Below, one piece after another: positions 1-9,984 of a DNA stretch of 64,000 nucleotides; the stretch's first letter is position 1, and each line of letters begins with the position of its first letter. Made by a program: the position numbers and the translations under genes. The stretch lies in assembly GCF_016009175.1 (NCBI RefSeq), contig NZ_JADUCM010000007.1, positions 1-64,000 of the forward strand, written 5' to 3'. The DNA is from Pseudomonas alkylphenolica. Lineage in GTDB: Bacteria > Pseudomonadota > Gammaproteobacteria > Pseudomonadales > Pseudomonadaceae. Under the pieces are notes generated by a model. That model saw nothing but the letters and a program-made list of their open reading frames with translations, was not told the origin of the DNA and made no database searches.

Positions 1-140
1 GGTTTTTACAACAGCTGTCGGCTGCACTCAGCACTGGGCTATCGCTCACCGAACGCTTTTGCAAAGGACTTAAAGTGCAAGCCTTAACGCCCAGCTTCTT
101 GGCGTCTGCTGCCAAGGGACAGAACCAGCAAAACCGCTCG

Positions 141-627
141 CTCCTGCATACGGCCCTACGCTACGCTCCGGGTCCCTTCCCTCCGGCACCTTCCGGGACC
201 ACGCGGCCTACGACTTGCTTCGCCAAGTCTACATCTCGCGTCTTCGGCTTCGCCGAAGGTGCTGCGCACTGCCCCTACAGGCACCTCCACTCAGCCTCCT
301 GAAGTCGCAGTCTGCGGCGTCTGAACCGACGTGCTTGAAGATCAAGATCAAAAGCCGGATCAAGATCAAGATCAAGATCAAGATCAAGATCAACAGCGAT
401 CTCCATGTTTTGAGTTCGAAGATGCGTCCGTATCGGCGCCACGGATTGCTTTTGCGACTTCAGGAGGCTGAGTGGAGGTGTCTGGAGGGGGCTGGTGCGC
501 AGCACCCTTCGGCCTTGGCCGAAGTTCGCGAGCCGGAGACTTGGCGAAGCAAGTCGTAGGCCGCGATGCCCCTGGAGGGCACCGGAGGGAAGGGACCCGG
601 AGCGTAGCGTAGGGCCGTATGCAGGAG
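141..627. repeat. Long imperfect inverted repeat, about 170-bp arms
   Basis: The two arms are reverse complements over long perfect blocks: 141-186 with 582-627 (46 bp), 202-230 with 537-565 (29 bp), and 283-309 with 453-479 (27 bp). They are separated by diverged spacers of similar length. The central loop (310-452) holds a GATCAA tract. No reading frame here resembles a known protein; the frames seen give low-complexity peptides such as alternating Lys-Ile or Asp-Leu. No transposase or target-site duplication is evident. A transcript across it could fold into a very long hairpin. Positions 1-140 contain no gene that I recognise. The region lies downstream of groEL. It could be a non-autonomous repeat element, but its nature is not known. 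Confidence 0.8.
358..393. repeat. GATCAA hexamer tandem repeat (6 copies)
   Basis: Six perfect copies of GATCAA run from 358 to 393, with two further related units at 338-349. The tract lies in the loop of the inverted repeat at 141-627. Read through, it encodes dipeptide repeats (Lys-Ile on the plus strand, Asp-Leu on the minus strand). That is expected from a hexamer and is not evidence of coding. Confidence 0.9.
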
Positions 628-752
628 CAGGCGGTTTTGGTTCCTTTTGCCAAGACAAAAGGGACCCGCCGTAAGGGCGGAAGGGGCCGTCAGCTGCGCC
701 ACATAGAATGGATAAGCTCCCAGCCCCCAAAGCCAAAGCCAAAGCCACAGCC

Positions 753-783
753 AAAAAAAAGCCCCGCATCAGCGGGGCTTTTT
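753..783 (-). terminator. groESL intrinsic terminator
   Basis: The stem AAGCCCCGC / GCGGGGCTT (759-767 with 772-780, 4-base loop) lies 20 bases past the groEL stop. On the minus strand it is followed by eight T residues. Beyond it (727-752) is a short AAAGCC-type tandem repeat. Confidence 0.9.
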
Positions 784-802
784 CTCAAGCGGTGAGGCTG
801 GC

Positions 803-2461
<1,659 letters not shown>

Positions 2462-2502
2462 TTAATCCTTGAATACTTTGGAGTAACGGGAAACCAGCAG
2501 AA

Positions 2503-2796
2503 TCAGCCTTCGATAACAGCGAGAATCTCGTTCTCAGCCATTACCAGCAGGTCTTCGCCGTCAACTTTCACAGTGTTGCTGCCCGAGTAAGGGCCGAAAA
2601 CCACCTTGTCACCCACTTTCACGGCCAGCGCACGCACTTCACCGTTGTCCAGAACGCGGCCGGTACCTACAGCGACGACTTCGCCACGGTTAGGTTTTTC
2701 AGCGGCCGAACCTGGCAGAACGATACCGCCAGCGGTTTTCGATTCTTCTTCGCTGCGACGGATGACGACGCGGTCATGCAGAGGACGAAGCTTCAT
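2503..2796 (-). CDS. groES: Co-chaperonin GroES (Hsp10)
   Basis: This 97-residue protein has the family start [14 protein letters not shown]. It also has the mobile loop (about residues 17-32, [12 protein letters not shown]) that docks on GroEL. It caps the GroEL ring to form the folding chamber in the cytosol. A purine-rich ribosome binding site (AGGAGAG, complement of about 2804-2810) sits 7-8 bases before the ATG. It is the first gene of the groESL operon. Confidence 0.99.
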   Translation of the reverse strand: MKLRPLHDRVVIRRSEEESKTAGGIVLPGSAAEKPNRGEVVAVGTGRVLDNGEVRALAVKVGDKVVFGPYSGSNTVKVDGEDLLVMAENEILAVIEG

Positions 2797-2940
2797 TGTC
2801 GATCTCTCCTAATTGTGGTTTTCATCGGCCGGTATCGACACCGGCGGGTTGATGCTTGCGGCGTAGCCGCTCGTAGCTCGCTGTGCGAACTACCCATGTA
2901 ATGTCCAGGGCAAACCCCTGGAAACCTTGCGGTAACCCCT

Positions 2941-2968
2941 ACATGAGGTCGCCAAGATCAATTACAAG
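2941..2968 (-). promoter_or_regulatory. Candidate sigma-32 promoter for groESL
   Basis: On the minus strand there is CTTGTAA (2962-2968), then 13 bases, then CCTCATGT (2941-2948). The known heat-shock consensus is CTTGAA-N13-17-CCCCATNT. The position leaves a leader of roughly 140 bases before groES. No CIRCE-type inverted repeat was seen, which fits sigma-32 rather than HrcA control in gammaproteobacteria. The assignment is by motif only. Confidence 0.55.
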
Positions 2969-3005
2969 GCTTGCCGGTTAAATTTTTTAGCGATGGCTCA
3001 TACAA

Positions 3006-3033
3006 AACAGAACGGCCCCGTCAGGGGCCGTTG
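3006..3033 (-). terminator. Terminator downstream of fxsA
   Basis: The minus-strand hairpin AACGGCCCC / GGGGCCGTT with a TGAC loop is followed by CTGTTTTG. It lies just after the fxsA stop codon, between fxsA and the groESL promoter. Confidence 0.7.
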
Positions 3034-3048
3034 GCAAAAAGCGCTGGA

Positions 3049-3555
3049 TCAAATGTCGCGGGGGTTGCGCGGTACGCGCGCATCAGGCCCGTCGCGGTGT
3101 TCATACTCGCCTTCGATCACGTTTGGCTGGCGCGGCTGAGCACCCGGGTTACCCGGGCGCGCCATGAACGGATCATCACCAAAGGCACGCTGGCGCATGG
3201 CCTGGGCCTCGGCACGCTCGCGCATCTTGCGCCCCACCAGACGGCGGGTGAAAGGCAGCAGGCAGACCAGGCCGATCACGTCGCTGATAAAACCAGGAAG
3301 CAGCAACAGGCCACCACCTAGTGCCAGCATCAAGCCCTGGAACATGTCTTCGGCGGGCAGTTCGCCACGTTGCAGGCTCTCACGGGCGCGCAGGGCGGTG
3401 GCCAGACCGGCCACCCGCACCACCAGCACACCCAGGGCGGAGCCGGCGATAATCAGCAGCAGCGCCGGAAAGAAGCCGATCGCGGTGCTGACCTTGAAAA
3501 ACACATACAGCTCCAGCACCGGAAAAATCAGAAACAGCAATAGAAAAGCACGCAT
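3049..3555 (-). CDS. fxsA: FxsA family membrane protein
   Basis: This 168-residue inner-membrane protein has about three to four hydrophobic segments in its first 105 residues (MRAFLLLFLIFPVLELYVF, then FFPALLLIIAGSALGVLVV, then a Gly/Leu-rich segment ending LLPFTRRL). A polar tail follows, containing NVIEGEY. FxsA in E. coli is known for suppressing F exclusion of phage T7; its cellular role is unclear. I chose the ATG at 3555, which has AGAGGA seven bases upstream, over the in-frame TTG directly before it. As I recall, the location next to groESL matches other pseudomonads. Confidence 0.9.
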   Translation of the reverse strand: MRAFLLLFLIFPVLELYVFFKVSTAIGFFPALLLIIAGSALGVLVVRVAGLATALRARESLQRGELPAEDMFQGLMLALGGGLLLLPGFISDVIGLVCLLPFTRRLVGRKMRERAEAQAMRQRAFGDDPFMARPGNPGAQPRQPNVIEGEYEHRDGPDARVPRNPRDI

Positions 3556-3625
3556 CAAGGGTTCCTCTGCGCAAGAATGACTTGCAGTAAACCTTTAATG
3601 GATGCGATCCACCGCTATTTCAAGG

Positions 3626-4351
3626 CTATGCGCTTTCACGAACGGGCCACTGATCGGCGCGCGCCAGAAAAACCAGGGCTTCGCGCACTTGTATCGGCGT
3701 ATTGCAAGGTACTGCAAACGGCAACCAGTGTACGCCTTGGCCGATACGCAAGTGCATGCCTTCGCTGTCGATACCGACCAGCTGCGCCGGAACGCCCTGT
3801 GGCAGGCCGCTGAGCTGGACGTAATGTTCGATGGCCGAGGCATGGTCACTGTTCATGTGCTCGATCATGCTCAGCTCGGCTTTGCCGGCAAAGGGATTGG
3901 CCAGGCTCAGGTGATCGACCCAGTGGATGGCGCCGAAACCACCGATGTAGCGGTGACGAACCGGCTTGAGCACCCAGAAATCGAAGTCATGCGCCTTGTG
4001 GTAACTGCTCGACTCGGGGAAGTACCGGTAGTAACGCTCGGCAGCCGCTTCAATGGCAGCCGGATCGTCGAGCTTGTGCGCTTCGGCCAGCACGGTAAGC
4101 CGACCGACGGCCTGCACATCCTCAGCTTCACGCTCGCCGACCAGCAACGAGCACTTGGGGTCTTTTTGCAGGTTGTGGGTGTGCTGGGCAATGCGGCTGA
4201 TCAGGATAAGCGGGTTGCCCTCAGCATCCAGGCAATACGGCACCACCGAACCGAACGGAAAGCCTGGCATCGACTTGGAATGCGTCGACAAGACTCCACG
4301 GTACTCCTTGAGCAGCAGCTCACGGGCCTGTTGTGCGACTTTTGCGCTCAC
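3626..4351 (-). CDS. HugZ-like haem oxygenase/PNPOx-fold protein with DUF2470
   Basis: This 241-residue protein has an N-terminal split-barrel (PNPOx-like, about residues 5-150: STHSKSMPGFPFGSVVPY, then ILISRIAQHTHNL). A C-terminal DUF2470-type domain follows (about 160-235), opening with MIEHMNSDHASAIEHY. This arrangement is that of the HugZ family, some of whose members bind and degrade haem. No haem uptake genes adjoin it, so the substrate is uncertain. The start is GTG at 4351, with GGGAG seven bases upstream. A C-terminal haem-ligand His cannot be assigned without alignment. Confidence 0.8.
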   Translation of the reverse strand: MSAKVAQQARELLLKEYRGVLSTHSKSMPGFPFGSVVPYCLDAEGNPLILISRIAQHTHNLQKDPKCSLLVGEREAEDVQAVGRLTVLAEAHKLDDPAAIEAAAERYYRYFPESSSYHKAHDFDFWVLKPVRHRYIGGFGAIHWVDHLSLANPFAGKAELSMIEHMNSDHASAIEHYVQLSGLPQGVPAQLVGIDSEGMHLRIGQGVHWLPFAVPCNTPIQVREALVFLARADQWPVRESA

Positions 4352-4456
4352 GGTGTAACTCCCGACTCGATAATGTTGCGAAGGTCGGCCGGACCTGAAG
4401 TCCGGCGCGTGCTAAACCGTCAAAATAATCATTATCGCCGGCGCTTGCCAGAAGAC

Positions 4457-5464
4457 TTACCAGGTTACGCCGAAGCCTGCGGTGTAACGGGTCTTGTCGA
4501 GGTCACTGTCACGGGTGCCGCTGATCACGTCCTTCTCGGCCTTGAGGTTGAGCGAGGCCCATTCGGTGACTTTGTAACGCAGGCCGACTTCGGCATCCAG
4601 GGCATAGTTGGCGACCCCGTCCAGCGGCTTGCCGAGTTCACCGTTGGTGAAGAACTCGACGCGTTTGCCAATCAGGTAGCGGTTGTAGTCCCACTTCATG
4701 GCCAGGGCGTAGAAGTTGTCCTTGCCGCCGTCGGCGTATTCATAGTCGGTGCGGTTGATCAGCGAGCCCAGCGAGAACGCGCCCAGTTCATCATCCCAGA
4801 ACTGGTAACCCGGGCCGGTACCCACGGTGCGTTGACGGGCCAGGTCCTCGATATGATCACGCTTGTACTCCAGGCGCCCCTGCCAGAACCACTTTTCCGT
4901 GATAAAGCGGTCCAGGGCGTATTCGGCGCTCCAGTTGTTGGTCGTGGTGACATCGTCCTTGGATTCGCGGTTGTACTCACCCTCAGCCTGATGACGCCAG
5001 CGGCCATGGCGGGCCGTAGTCTTGAAGTCGACGTCGTAGTCGTCGCTGTCGGTGTCAGCGCGCTTGTAGTCCATCGCCACGTCGACGTTACCTTTCCAGG
5101 AAAGGTCTTCGATCACGGGCTTGGGTTTCATGATCTGCTGGATACTGGCCAGCTCAACCGTCTTCGGCGCCTCGCCGTTGGCCAGGATGACCTTGCCATC
5201 ATCTGCCGGGTGCAGGGACTTGGCCTTCTCGCCGGTGTACGCGTCCTGCTTGACCAGCAGCTCCTGGTCGCTTTCCAGGGTTTTGACCTGTTTCCAGTCG
5301 AGGGCGACGGAGCCACCGTACTCGGTCTTGATCAGCAGCTTGCCACCGTCAAAGACGGTGATCTTGCCACTGAGCCGGTCACCATTTTTCATCCAGACGG
5401 TATCTGCCATCGCCGCAGAACACAGGCCAAGGAGGGTGAGGCACAGCAAGACTCTAGAAAACAT
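4457..5464 (-). CDS. DUF481 outer-membrane beta-barrel protein
   Basis: The 335-residue product starts with a signal peptide (MFSRVLLCLTLLGLCSAAMA, cleavage after ADA/MADT). An N-terminal region follows (residues about 22-110) with VWMKNGDRLSGKI-type repeats. From about 120 to the C-terminus there is a DUF481 barrel with alternating aromatic strands, ending in FGVTW, a typical outer-membrane terminal aromatic. Relatives such as YdiY are annotated as salt-induced outer-membrane proteins, but their function is not established. The ATG at 5464 is preferred over GTG at 5488 because it begins the signal peptide; neither has a good ribosome binding site. Confidence 0.8.
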   Translation of the reverse strand: MFSRVLLCLTLLGLCSAAMADTVWMKNGDRLSGKITVFDGGKLLIKTEYGGSVALDWKQVKTLESDQELLVKQDAYTGEKAKSLHPADDGKVILANGEAPKTVELASIQQIMKPKPVIEDLSWKGNVDVAMDYKRADTDSDDYDVDFKTTARHGRWRHQAEGEYNRESKDDVTTTNNWSAEYALDRFITEKWFWQGRLEYKRDHIEDLARQRTVGTGPGYQFWDDELGAFSLGSLINRTDYEYADGGKDNFYALAMKWDYNRYLIGKRVEFFTNGELGKPLDGVANYALDAEVGLRYKVTEWASLNLKAEKDVISGTRDSDLDKTRYTAGFGVTW

Positions 5465-5616
5465 AAGCAGGTACGGACTCGGGTTCACAAAAAAAGTCGG
5501 GCATTATCCAGATACCAGCCCGTAGAGCAAGGACTGACCCACCCCATGCCCATGAGTTCAATGCCTGTTACGGCAAACGATTCCTGCGTTTACCCGCCTA
5601 CGCCCGCGAGGCCGCG

Positions 5617-5970
5617 ATGAAACCGACACCTGGCGATCCCACTGAAAACGCAGAAGCCCGACGAATGGCGCTCTACCTAGTGCTCGGCCAAGTGCCCTGC
5701 GGCAAGGTCGTCAGCTATGGACAACTGGCCGAACTGGCCGGTTTGGGCCGCGCAGCTCGCTGGGTTGGACGCACCCTCAGTCAACTGCCTGCCGACACTC
5801 AATTGCCCTGGCATCGGGTGCTGGGAGCAGGCGGACGCCTGAGCCTGGCCCTGGGCACGCCGTCAGGCGACGAGCAGCGTGCACGATTACGGGCAGAAGG
5901 CGTCACCCTGCACAATAATCGTGTGGATATGTTGCGCCATGGCTGGCGCCCGATAGAGCACAGCGGTTAG
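5617..5970 (+). CDS. Alkyltransferase-like protein (ATL, MGMT homologue)
   Basis: This is a 117-residue protein of the O6-methylguanine-DNA methyltransferase DNA-binding domain family. It has the helix-turn-helix region GKVVSYGQLAELAGLGRAARWVGRTL (about 29-54) and the active-site loop PWHRVLGAGGRLS (about 68-80). The acceptor Cys of PCHR is replaced by Trp. ATL proteins of this type are known to bind alkylated guanines and flag them for nucleotide excision repair without transferring the alkyl group. It is a single gene on the plus strand between the DUF481 gene and ampG. Confidence 0.88.
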   Translation: MKPTPGDPTENAEARRMALYLVLGQVPCGKVVSYGQLAELAGLGRAARWVGRTLSQLPADTQLPWHRVLGAGGRLSLALGTPSGDEQRARLRAEGVTLHNNRVDMLRHGWRPIEHSG

Positions 5971-6013
5971 AGTGCGCGCTTTGTTTTCGTAATATTGAGG
6001 CAGATGTTGGCCC

Positions 6014-7564
6014 ATGCCCCGTAAAACCTGGCGCGCTGCGCTCGCTGCCTATGCCAGCCCGTCGACCCTGGTGCTGCTGCTGCTCGGCTTTGCCGCCGGC
6101 CTGCCCTACATGCTGGTGTTTTCGACCCTGTCGGTATGGTTGCGCGAGGCCGGTGTAGCACGCGAAACCATCGGCTATGCGAGTTTGATTGGCCTGGCCT
6201 ACGCCTTCAAATGGGTCTGGTCGCCGCTGCTCGACCAATGGCGCCTGCCGTTGCTCGGCAAGCTCGGTCGACGCCGCTCCTGGCTGGTGTTGTCCCAGGT
6301 GCTGGTGGTGATCGGCCTGGTGGGCATGGGTTTTTGTGACCCCCAAAAACATCTGTCATGGCTGATTGCCCTGGCCGTGCTGGTGGCCTTCGCCTCCGCC
6401 ACCCAGGATATCGCCGTTGACGCCTACCGCCTGGAGATCGCCGACGATCAACGCCAGGCTGCGCTGGCTGCCAGCTACATGGCGGGCTACCGTGTCGCTG
6501 CCCTGCTGGCCACTGCGGGTGCGCTGTTTTTCGCCGAAGGCTTCGGTTCCACCGGCTTCAGCTACCTGCACAAGGCCTGGACCGGCACCTACGTGCTGTT
6601 TGGCATACTCATGCTGCCCGCGGTCATCACCACCCTGCTGATGCGCGAACCGCCGGTACCGCTGCGCACGCAGTTGTCGGCCGCCCGTTACGGCCTGGTG
6701 CATCAGCTGGTTTCGGTGTTCGTCCTGATCGTTCTGCTGGTCTCGGTACCGGCCACCTTCACCCAGCTGTACAACACCGACTTCGCCAGCGTGCTGTTCG
6801 ACGGCATGAGCCTGCTCGACCTGCTGCTGCAAGACCGTGCGTTCTTGCGCGCGATCCTCTACATCACCCTGACCACCCTGTGCCTGTCGTCCATGGGCCG
6901 ACGCGGCCTGGCACCGGTACTGACCCCGGTCAACGACTTCATCCTGCGCTACCGCTGGCAGGCACTGCTGCTGCTCGGGCTGATCGCGACCTACCGGATG
7001 TCCGATACGGTGATGGGCGTGATGGCCAACGTGTTCTATATCGACCAGGGCTTCACCAAGGACCAGATCGCCAGTGTCAGCAAGATTTTCGGTTTGATCA
7101 TGACCCTGGTCGGCGCCGGCATGGGCGGCTTGCTGATCGTACGCTTCGGCATCCTGCCGATCCTGTTCATCGGCGGTGCGGCTTCGGCCGCCACCAACAT
7201 CCTGTTCCTGATGCTGGCCGACATGGGCCCGAACCTGCAGATGCTGGTGGTGACCATTTCCCTCGACAACTTCAGCTCGGGCCTTGCCACCTCGGCGTTC
7301 GTGGCCTACCTGTCGAGCCTGACCAACCTGAAGTTCTCGGCGACCCAATATGCGTTGCTCAGCTCGATCATGCTGCTGCTGCCGCGCCTGATCGGCGGCT
7401 ACTCCGGTGTCATGGTGGAGAAGTTCGGTTATCACGACTTCTTCCTGATCACCGCCCTGCTGGGTGTGCCGACCCTGATCCTGATCGCCCTGCAGTGGCG
7501 TCAGGAACAGAATCGCGCGAAACAACTACCCACCGACAACCCGGTTGCCGAGCAGCGCCCCTGA
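6014..7564 (+). CDS. ampG: AmpG-family muropeptide permease
   Basis: This 516-residue major-facilitator protein probably has 12-14 transmembrane segments. It contains the AmpG signatures LLLLGFAAGLPYML (about 21-34), GLAYAFKWVWSPLLDQ (about 60-75) and ATQDIAVDAYRLE (about 130-142). AmpG imports GlcNAc-anhydroMurNAc-peptides from periplasm to cytosol for cell-wall recycling, and in Pseudomonas it feeds AmpR-controlled beta-lactamase induction. As I recall, its place near mscS, yajQ and panE matches PAO1 PA4393. P. aeruginosa also has a paralogue elsewhere, so the functional assignment rests on synteny and motifs. Confidence 0.92.
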   Translation: MPRKTWRAALAAYASPSTLVLLLLGFAAGLPYMLVFSTLSVWLREAGVARETIGYASLIGLAYAFKWVWSPLLDQWRLPLLGKLGRRRSWLVLSQVLVVIGLVGMGFCDPQKHLSWLIALAVLVAFASATQDIAVDAYRLEIADDQRQAALAASYMAGYRVAALLATAGALFFAEGFGSTGFSYLHKAWTGTYVLFGILMLPAVITTLLMREPPVPLRTQLSAARYGLVHQLVSVFVLIVLLVSVPATFTQLYNTDFASVLFDGMSLLDLLLQDRAFLRAILYITLTTLCLSSMGRRGLAPVLTPVNDFILRYRWQALLLLGLIATYRMSDTVMGVMANVFYIDQGFTKDQIASVSKIFGLIMTLVGAGMGGLLIVRFGILPILFIGGAASAATNILFLMLADMGPNLQMLVVTISLDNFSSGLATSAFVAYLSSLTNLKFSATQYALLSSIMLLLPRLIGGYSGVMVEKFGYHDFFLITALLGVPTLILIALQWRQEQNRAKQLPTDNPVAEQRP

Positions 7565-7588
7565 GCCCGAATGAGGCGCTTACGGGTT

Positions 7589-8839
7589 TTATTCCGGTAA
7601 CGCCTGCACTTCTACGCTGGAGGCCCTCAAAACGACCCTCAGCGGCCACAGCGCGAGGATACCGGCAACTCCGGCGGCCAAGGCAAAACTCAGCAGGCTG
7701 GCACCCGCGCCCAACATGGCCAGCAAAGCACCTCCCAGGCCCAGCAGGGCAATGGTGATCATCCCCAGCATCGCCGACACCAGTCCTTTGCTCTGCTCAC
7801 TGGCAAACAGGGTCATGCGGTAGAGTACCGCGTTGGCAATCCCCAGCCCCAGGGCGTAGACCGACAGGCCGGCCACCAGGCTCGGCACGGTCGGGTGCAG
7901 CCAGGTCGCCAGCATCATGCCCAACAGCCCGGCCAGATACGGCCACAGCGCGCGCCGTACCAGGCTGGTCAGCGGGTAACGGTCGGCAATACGGTTGATG
8001 ATCAGGTTGCCGAGAATCAGGCCGCCAAACACCGGCAGTTGCCACAGCGCATAGTCAAAGGTGCTCAGGCCTTCGTCGTGAATCAGCAGCACCGGTGACA
8101 AACCGATCCAGCCGATCAACGGCAAGCCCACCAGGCCCAGTGCGGCACTGCCGGCCACAAAGCGGCGGTTGGCAAGCAACTGGCCATAGCCGGCCAGCAG
8201 CGGCAGCAGGTGAATGGGCTGAAACGCCAGCCGTGAGCCGTCTCGGCGCTCAACGCCGAGGGTTTCCGGCATGAAGCGATACAGTGCCAGCCACGACAGC
8301 ACGGCACAGGCGCCGAAGATCACGAACAGCCAGCGCCACGACACCCACTCAAGCAGCAGCGTGCCCACCAACGGCCCGAGCAGAGGCGACAACAGCGCAA
8401 TATTGGCCAGCAAGGCCATCATGCGCACCGCATCCGCTTCACTGAAAGCTTCGTTCAAGGCCGGATAGCTGACCGTCACCACAAAGCCCAGGCCGATGCC
8501 CTGCAGCAGACGCAGCAGGTTGAACAGTTCAATACCTTTGACCCAGAACGTCGCCAGACAGGCCGCACAGAAGAACGCACAGCCCACCAGCAATAACGGC
8601 CGGCGCCCATAGCGGTCGGCCAGCGGACCGATCAGCCACTGCAACAGCACACCGCCGAGCAGGTACAGGTTAAGGGCATGCGGTATGAATTCTGGGCTGG
8701 CATCGAGATCGCCGACCACCACCGGCATGGCCGGCATGACCACATCGCTGGCGAGGTAGGTCAGCAGTTCGAAGAGTGCCAGGGTCATGGCAAAGCAAAA
8801 CGCCCGAAATGGCGTGATGTTGATCAGCGGGGTCAGCAT
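7589..8839 (-). CDS. MFS multidrug exporter, MdfA/Bcr-like
   Basis: The product has 416 residues and about 12 hydrophobic segments. It carries an acidic residue in helix 1 (FELLTYLASDVVMPAMP, about 24-40), the drug:H+ antiporter motif PLADRYGRRPLLL (about 71-83) and the motif C-like PLLGPLVGTLLLEW (about 150). These match the MdfA/Bcr/CflA drug:proton antiporters; the substrate cannot be told. It is convergent with ampG (24 bases apart) and is not between ampG and mscS in my recollection of PAO1, suggesting an insertion. I chose ATG at 8839; an in-frame TTG lies at 8857. Confidence 0.85.
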   Translation of the reverse strand: MLTPLINITPFRAFCFAMTLALFELLTYLASDVVMPAMPVVVGDLDASPEFIPHALNLYLLGGVLLQWLIGPLADRYGRRPLLLVGCAFFCAACLATFWVKGIELFNLLRLLQGIGLGFVVTVSYPALNEAFSEADAVRMMALLANIALLSPLLGPLVGTLLLEWVSWRWLFVIFGACAVLSWLALYRFMPETLGVERRDGSRLAFQPIHLLPLLAGYGQLLANRRFVAGSAALGLVGLPLIGWIGLSPVLLIHDEGLSTFDYALWQLPVFGGLILGNLIINRIADRYPLTSLVRRALWPYLAGLLGMMLATWLHPTVPSLVAGLSVYALGLGIANAVLYRMTLFASEQSKGLVSAMLGMITIALLGLGGALLAMLGAGASLLSFALAAGVAGILALWPLRVVLRASSVEVQALPE

Positions 8840-8950
8840 GGTAGGGCCGGCAAACAAAGGTAAGCCAGCCTATATGCCAGAAACACCAGGACGCAGGTAG
8901 CGCGAAGACGTGAACAAGTGTAATGGCAGGCCCCGCGCTACGCGCTCGGT

Positions 8951-9007
8951 CGCAGGCTTCGCCCGCTCCCACAGCTCAGACACTGTGGGAGCGGGTTTAC
9001 CCGCGAA
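8951..9007. repeat. REP palindrome of P. putida type
   Basis: CCCGCTCCCACAG (8962-8974) pairs with CTGTGGGAGCGGG (8983-8995) around an 8-base loop, followed by TTTACCCGCGAA. The right half matches the known P. putida repetitive extragenic palindrome core. It sits between two minus-strand genes and may stabilise or end the transcript of the upstream gene. Confidence 0.85.
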
Positions 9008-9032
9008 ACAGCCAGAATGAAGGCTGTTGCTA

Positions 9033-9872
9033 CTAGACGACCGTTTCCTGCACCACGCGGATTACCCGCTGCGGGAAGGGAATGTCGATGCCCTCTTGCT
9101 TCAGACGGTCACGGGCGTGTTCGTTGAGCATGAACATCACGTCCCAGTAATCGGCGGTGTTCACCCACACCCGCAACGACAGGGTGATCGAGCTGTCGCC
9201 CAGCAGCGAAACCACGGCCTGTGGCGCCGGGCTCTGGTGGATACGCGGATCATCGGCCAGCTCCAGCAGCACCTGCCGCGCCTTCTGCAGGTCGGCTTCG
9301 TAATCAACCCCCACATCAAACACAACTTTGCGGGTCGGCTGACGGTTGGTGTTGGTGATGATGCCGTTGGACAGGCTGCCGTTGGGCAGGATCACGGTCT
9401 TGTTGTCACCGGTGCGCAGCACGGTGTGGAAGATCTGGATACTGTCCACGGTGCCGGAGACGCCTTGCGCCTCAATCCAGTCGCCCAAACGGAACGGACG
9501 GAACAGCAGGATCAACACGCCGCCCGCGAAGTTTGCCAGGCTGCCCTGCAACGCCAGGCCGATGGCCAGGCCGGCAGCACCGATGGCGGCGACGAACGAG
9601 GTGGTCTCGATACCGATCATCGAGGCAACGCTGACCACCAGCAGAATTTTCAGAATGATGTTGGCCAGGCTGCTGATGAAGCCCTGCAAGGCCAGGTCGA
9701 CTTTACGCAGGGCAAGGAGCTTGCCCAGGCGGTCGGCCACTTTGTTGATCAGCCACCAGCCGATCGCCAGGGTCAGCAGCGCCAGCAACAGGCGGCTGCC
9801 GTACTCCATGATCATCGGGACCCAAGTTTGCGACGTTTTTACCAGCTGATCGACTTCAGCACTCAAATCCAT
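9033..9872 (-). CDS. mscS: Small mechanosensitive channel MscS
   Basis: This 279-residue inner-membrane channel has three hydrophobic segments (about 18-45, 60-85 and 88-115). The pore-helix Gly/Ala pattern AAIGAAGLAIGLALQGSLANFAGG is present at about 92-115. A cytoplasmic beta/alpha domain follows. It opens on hypo-osmotic shock to release solutes. I chose ATG at 9872 because GAGGA lies about 7 bases upstream and the protein then starts MDLSAEVDQL; a longer in-frame start at 9914 lacks such a site. As I recall, it corresponds in position to PA4394. Confidence 0.93.
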   Translation of the reverse strand: MDLSAEVDQLVKTSQTWVPMIMEYGSRLLLALLTLAIGWWLINKVADRLGKLLALRKVDLALQGFISSLANIILKILLVVSVASMIGIETTSFVAAIGAAGLAIGLALQGSLANFAGGVLILLFRPFRLGDWIEAQGVSGTVDSIQIFHTVLRTGDNKTVILPNGSLSNGIITNTNRQPTRKVVFDVGVDYEADLQKARQVLLELADDPRIHQSPAPQAVVSLLGDSSITLSLRVWVNTADYWDVMFMLNEHARDRLKQEGIDIPFPQRVIRVVQETVV

Positions 9873-9984
9873 AATCCATTCCTCATGCCGAAGGGCAAAA
9901 GCTGTGAAAAACACGCCGCAATCGTTTCAGCGGCAGCACAAACCTCGGACGCCAAATCGGCGCCAAGGTTCCAAAGCGCCATGA

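Noticed and set aside
338-393. Hexamer tract considered as a CRISPR array
   Set aside because: The repeat unit is six bases with no spacers and no cas genes nearby.
141-627. Inverted repeat considered as an insertion sequence
   Set aside because: There is no transposase frame, no target duplication was identified, and the arms are too long relative to the loop.
275-769. Short open frames in the inverted repeat, including one with an Asp-Leu repeat
   Set aside because: They arise from reading a hexamer tandem and palindromic DNA. There is no family resemblance, and similar peptides come from both strands.
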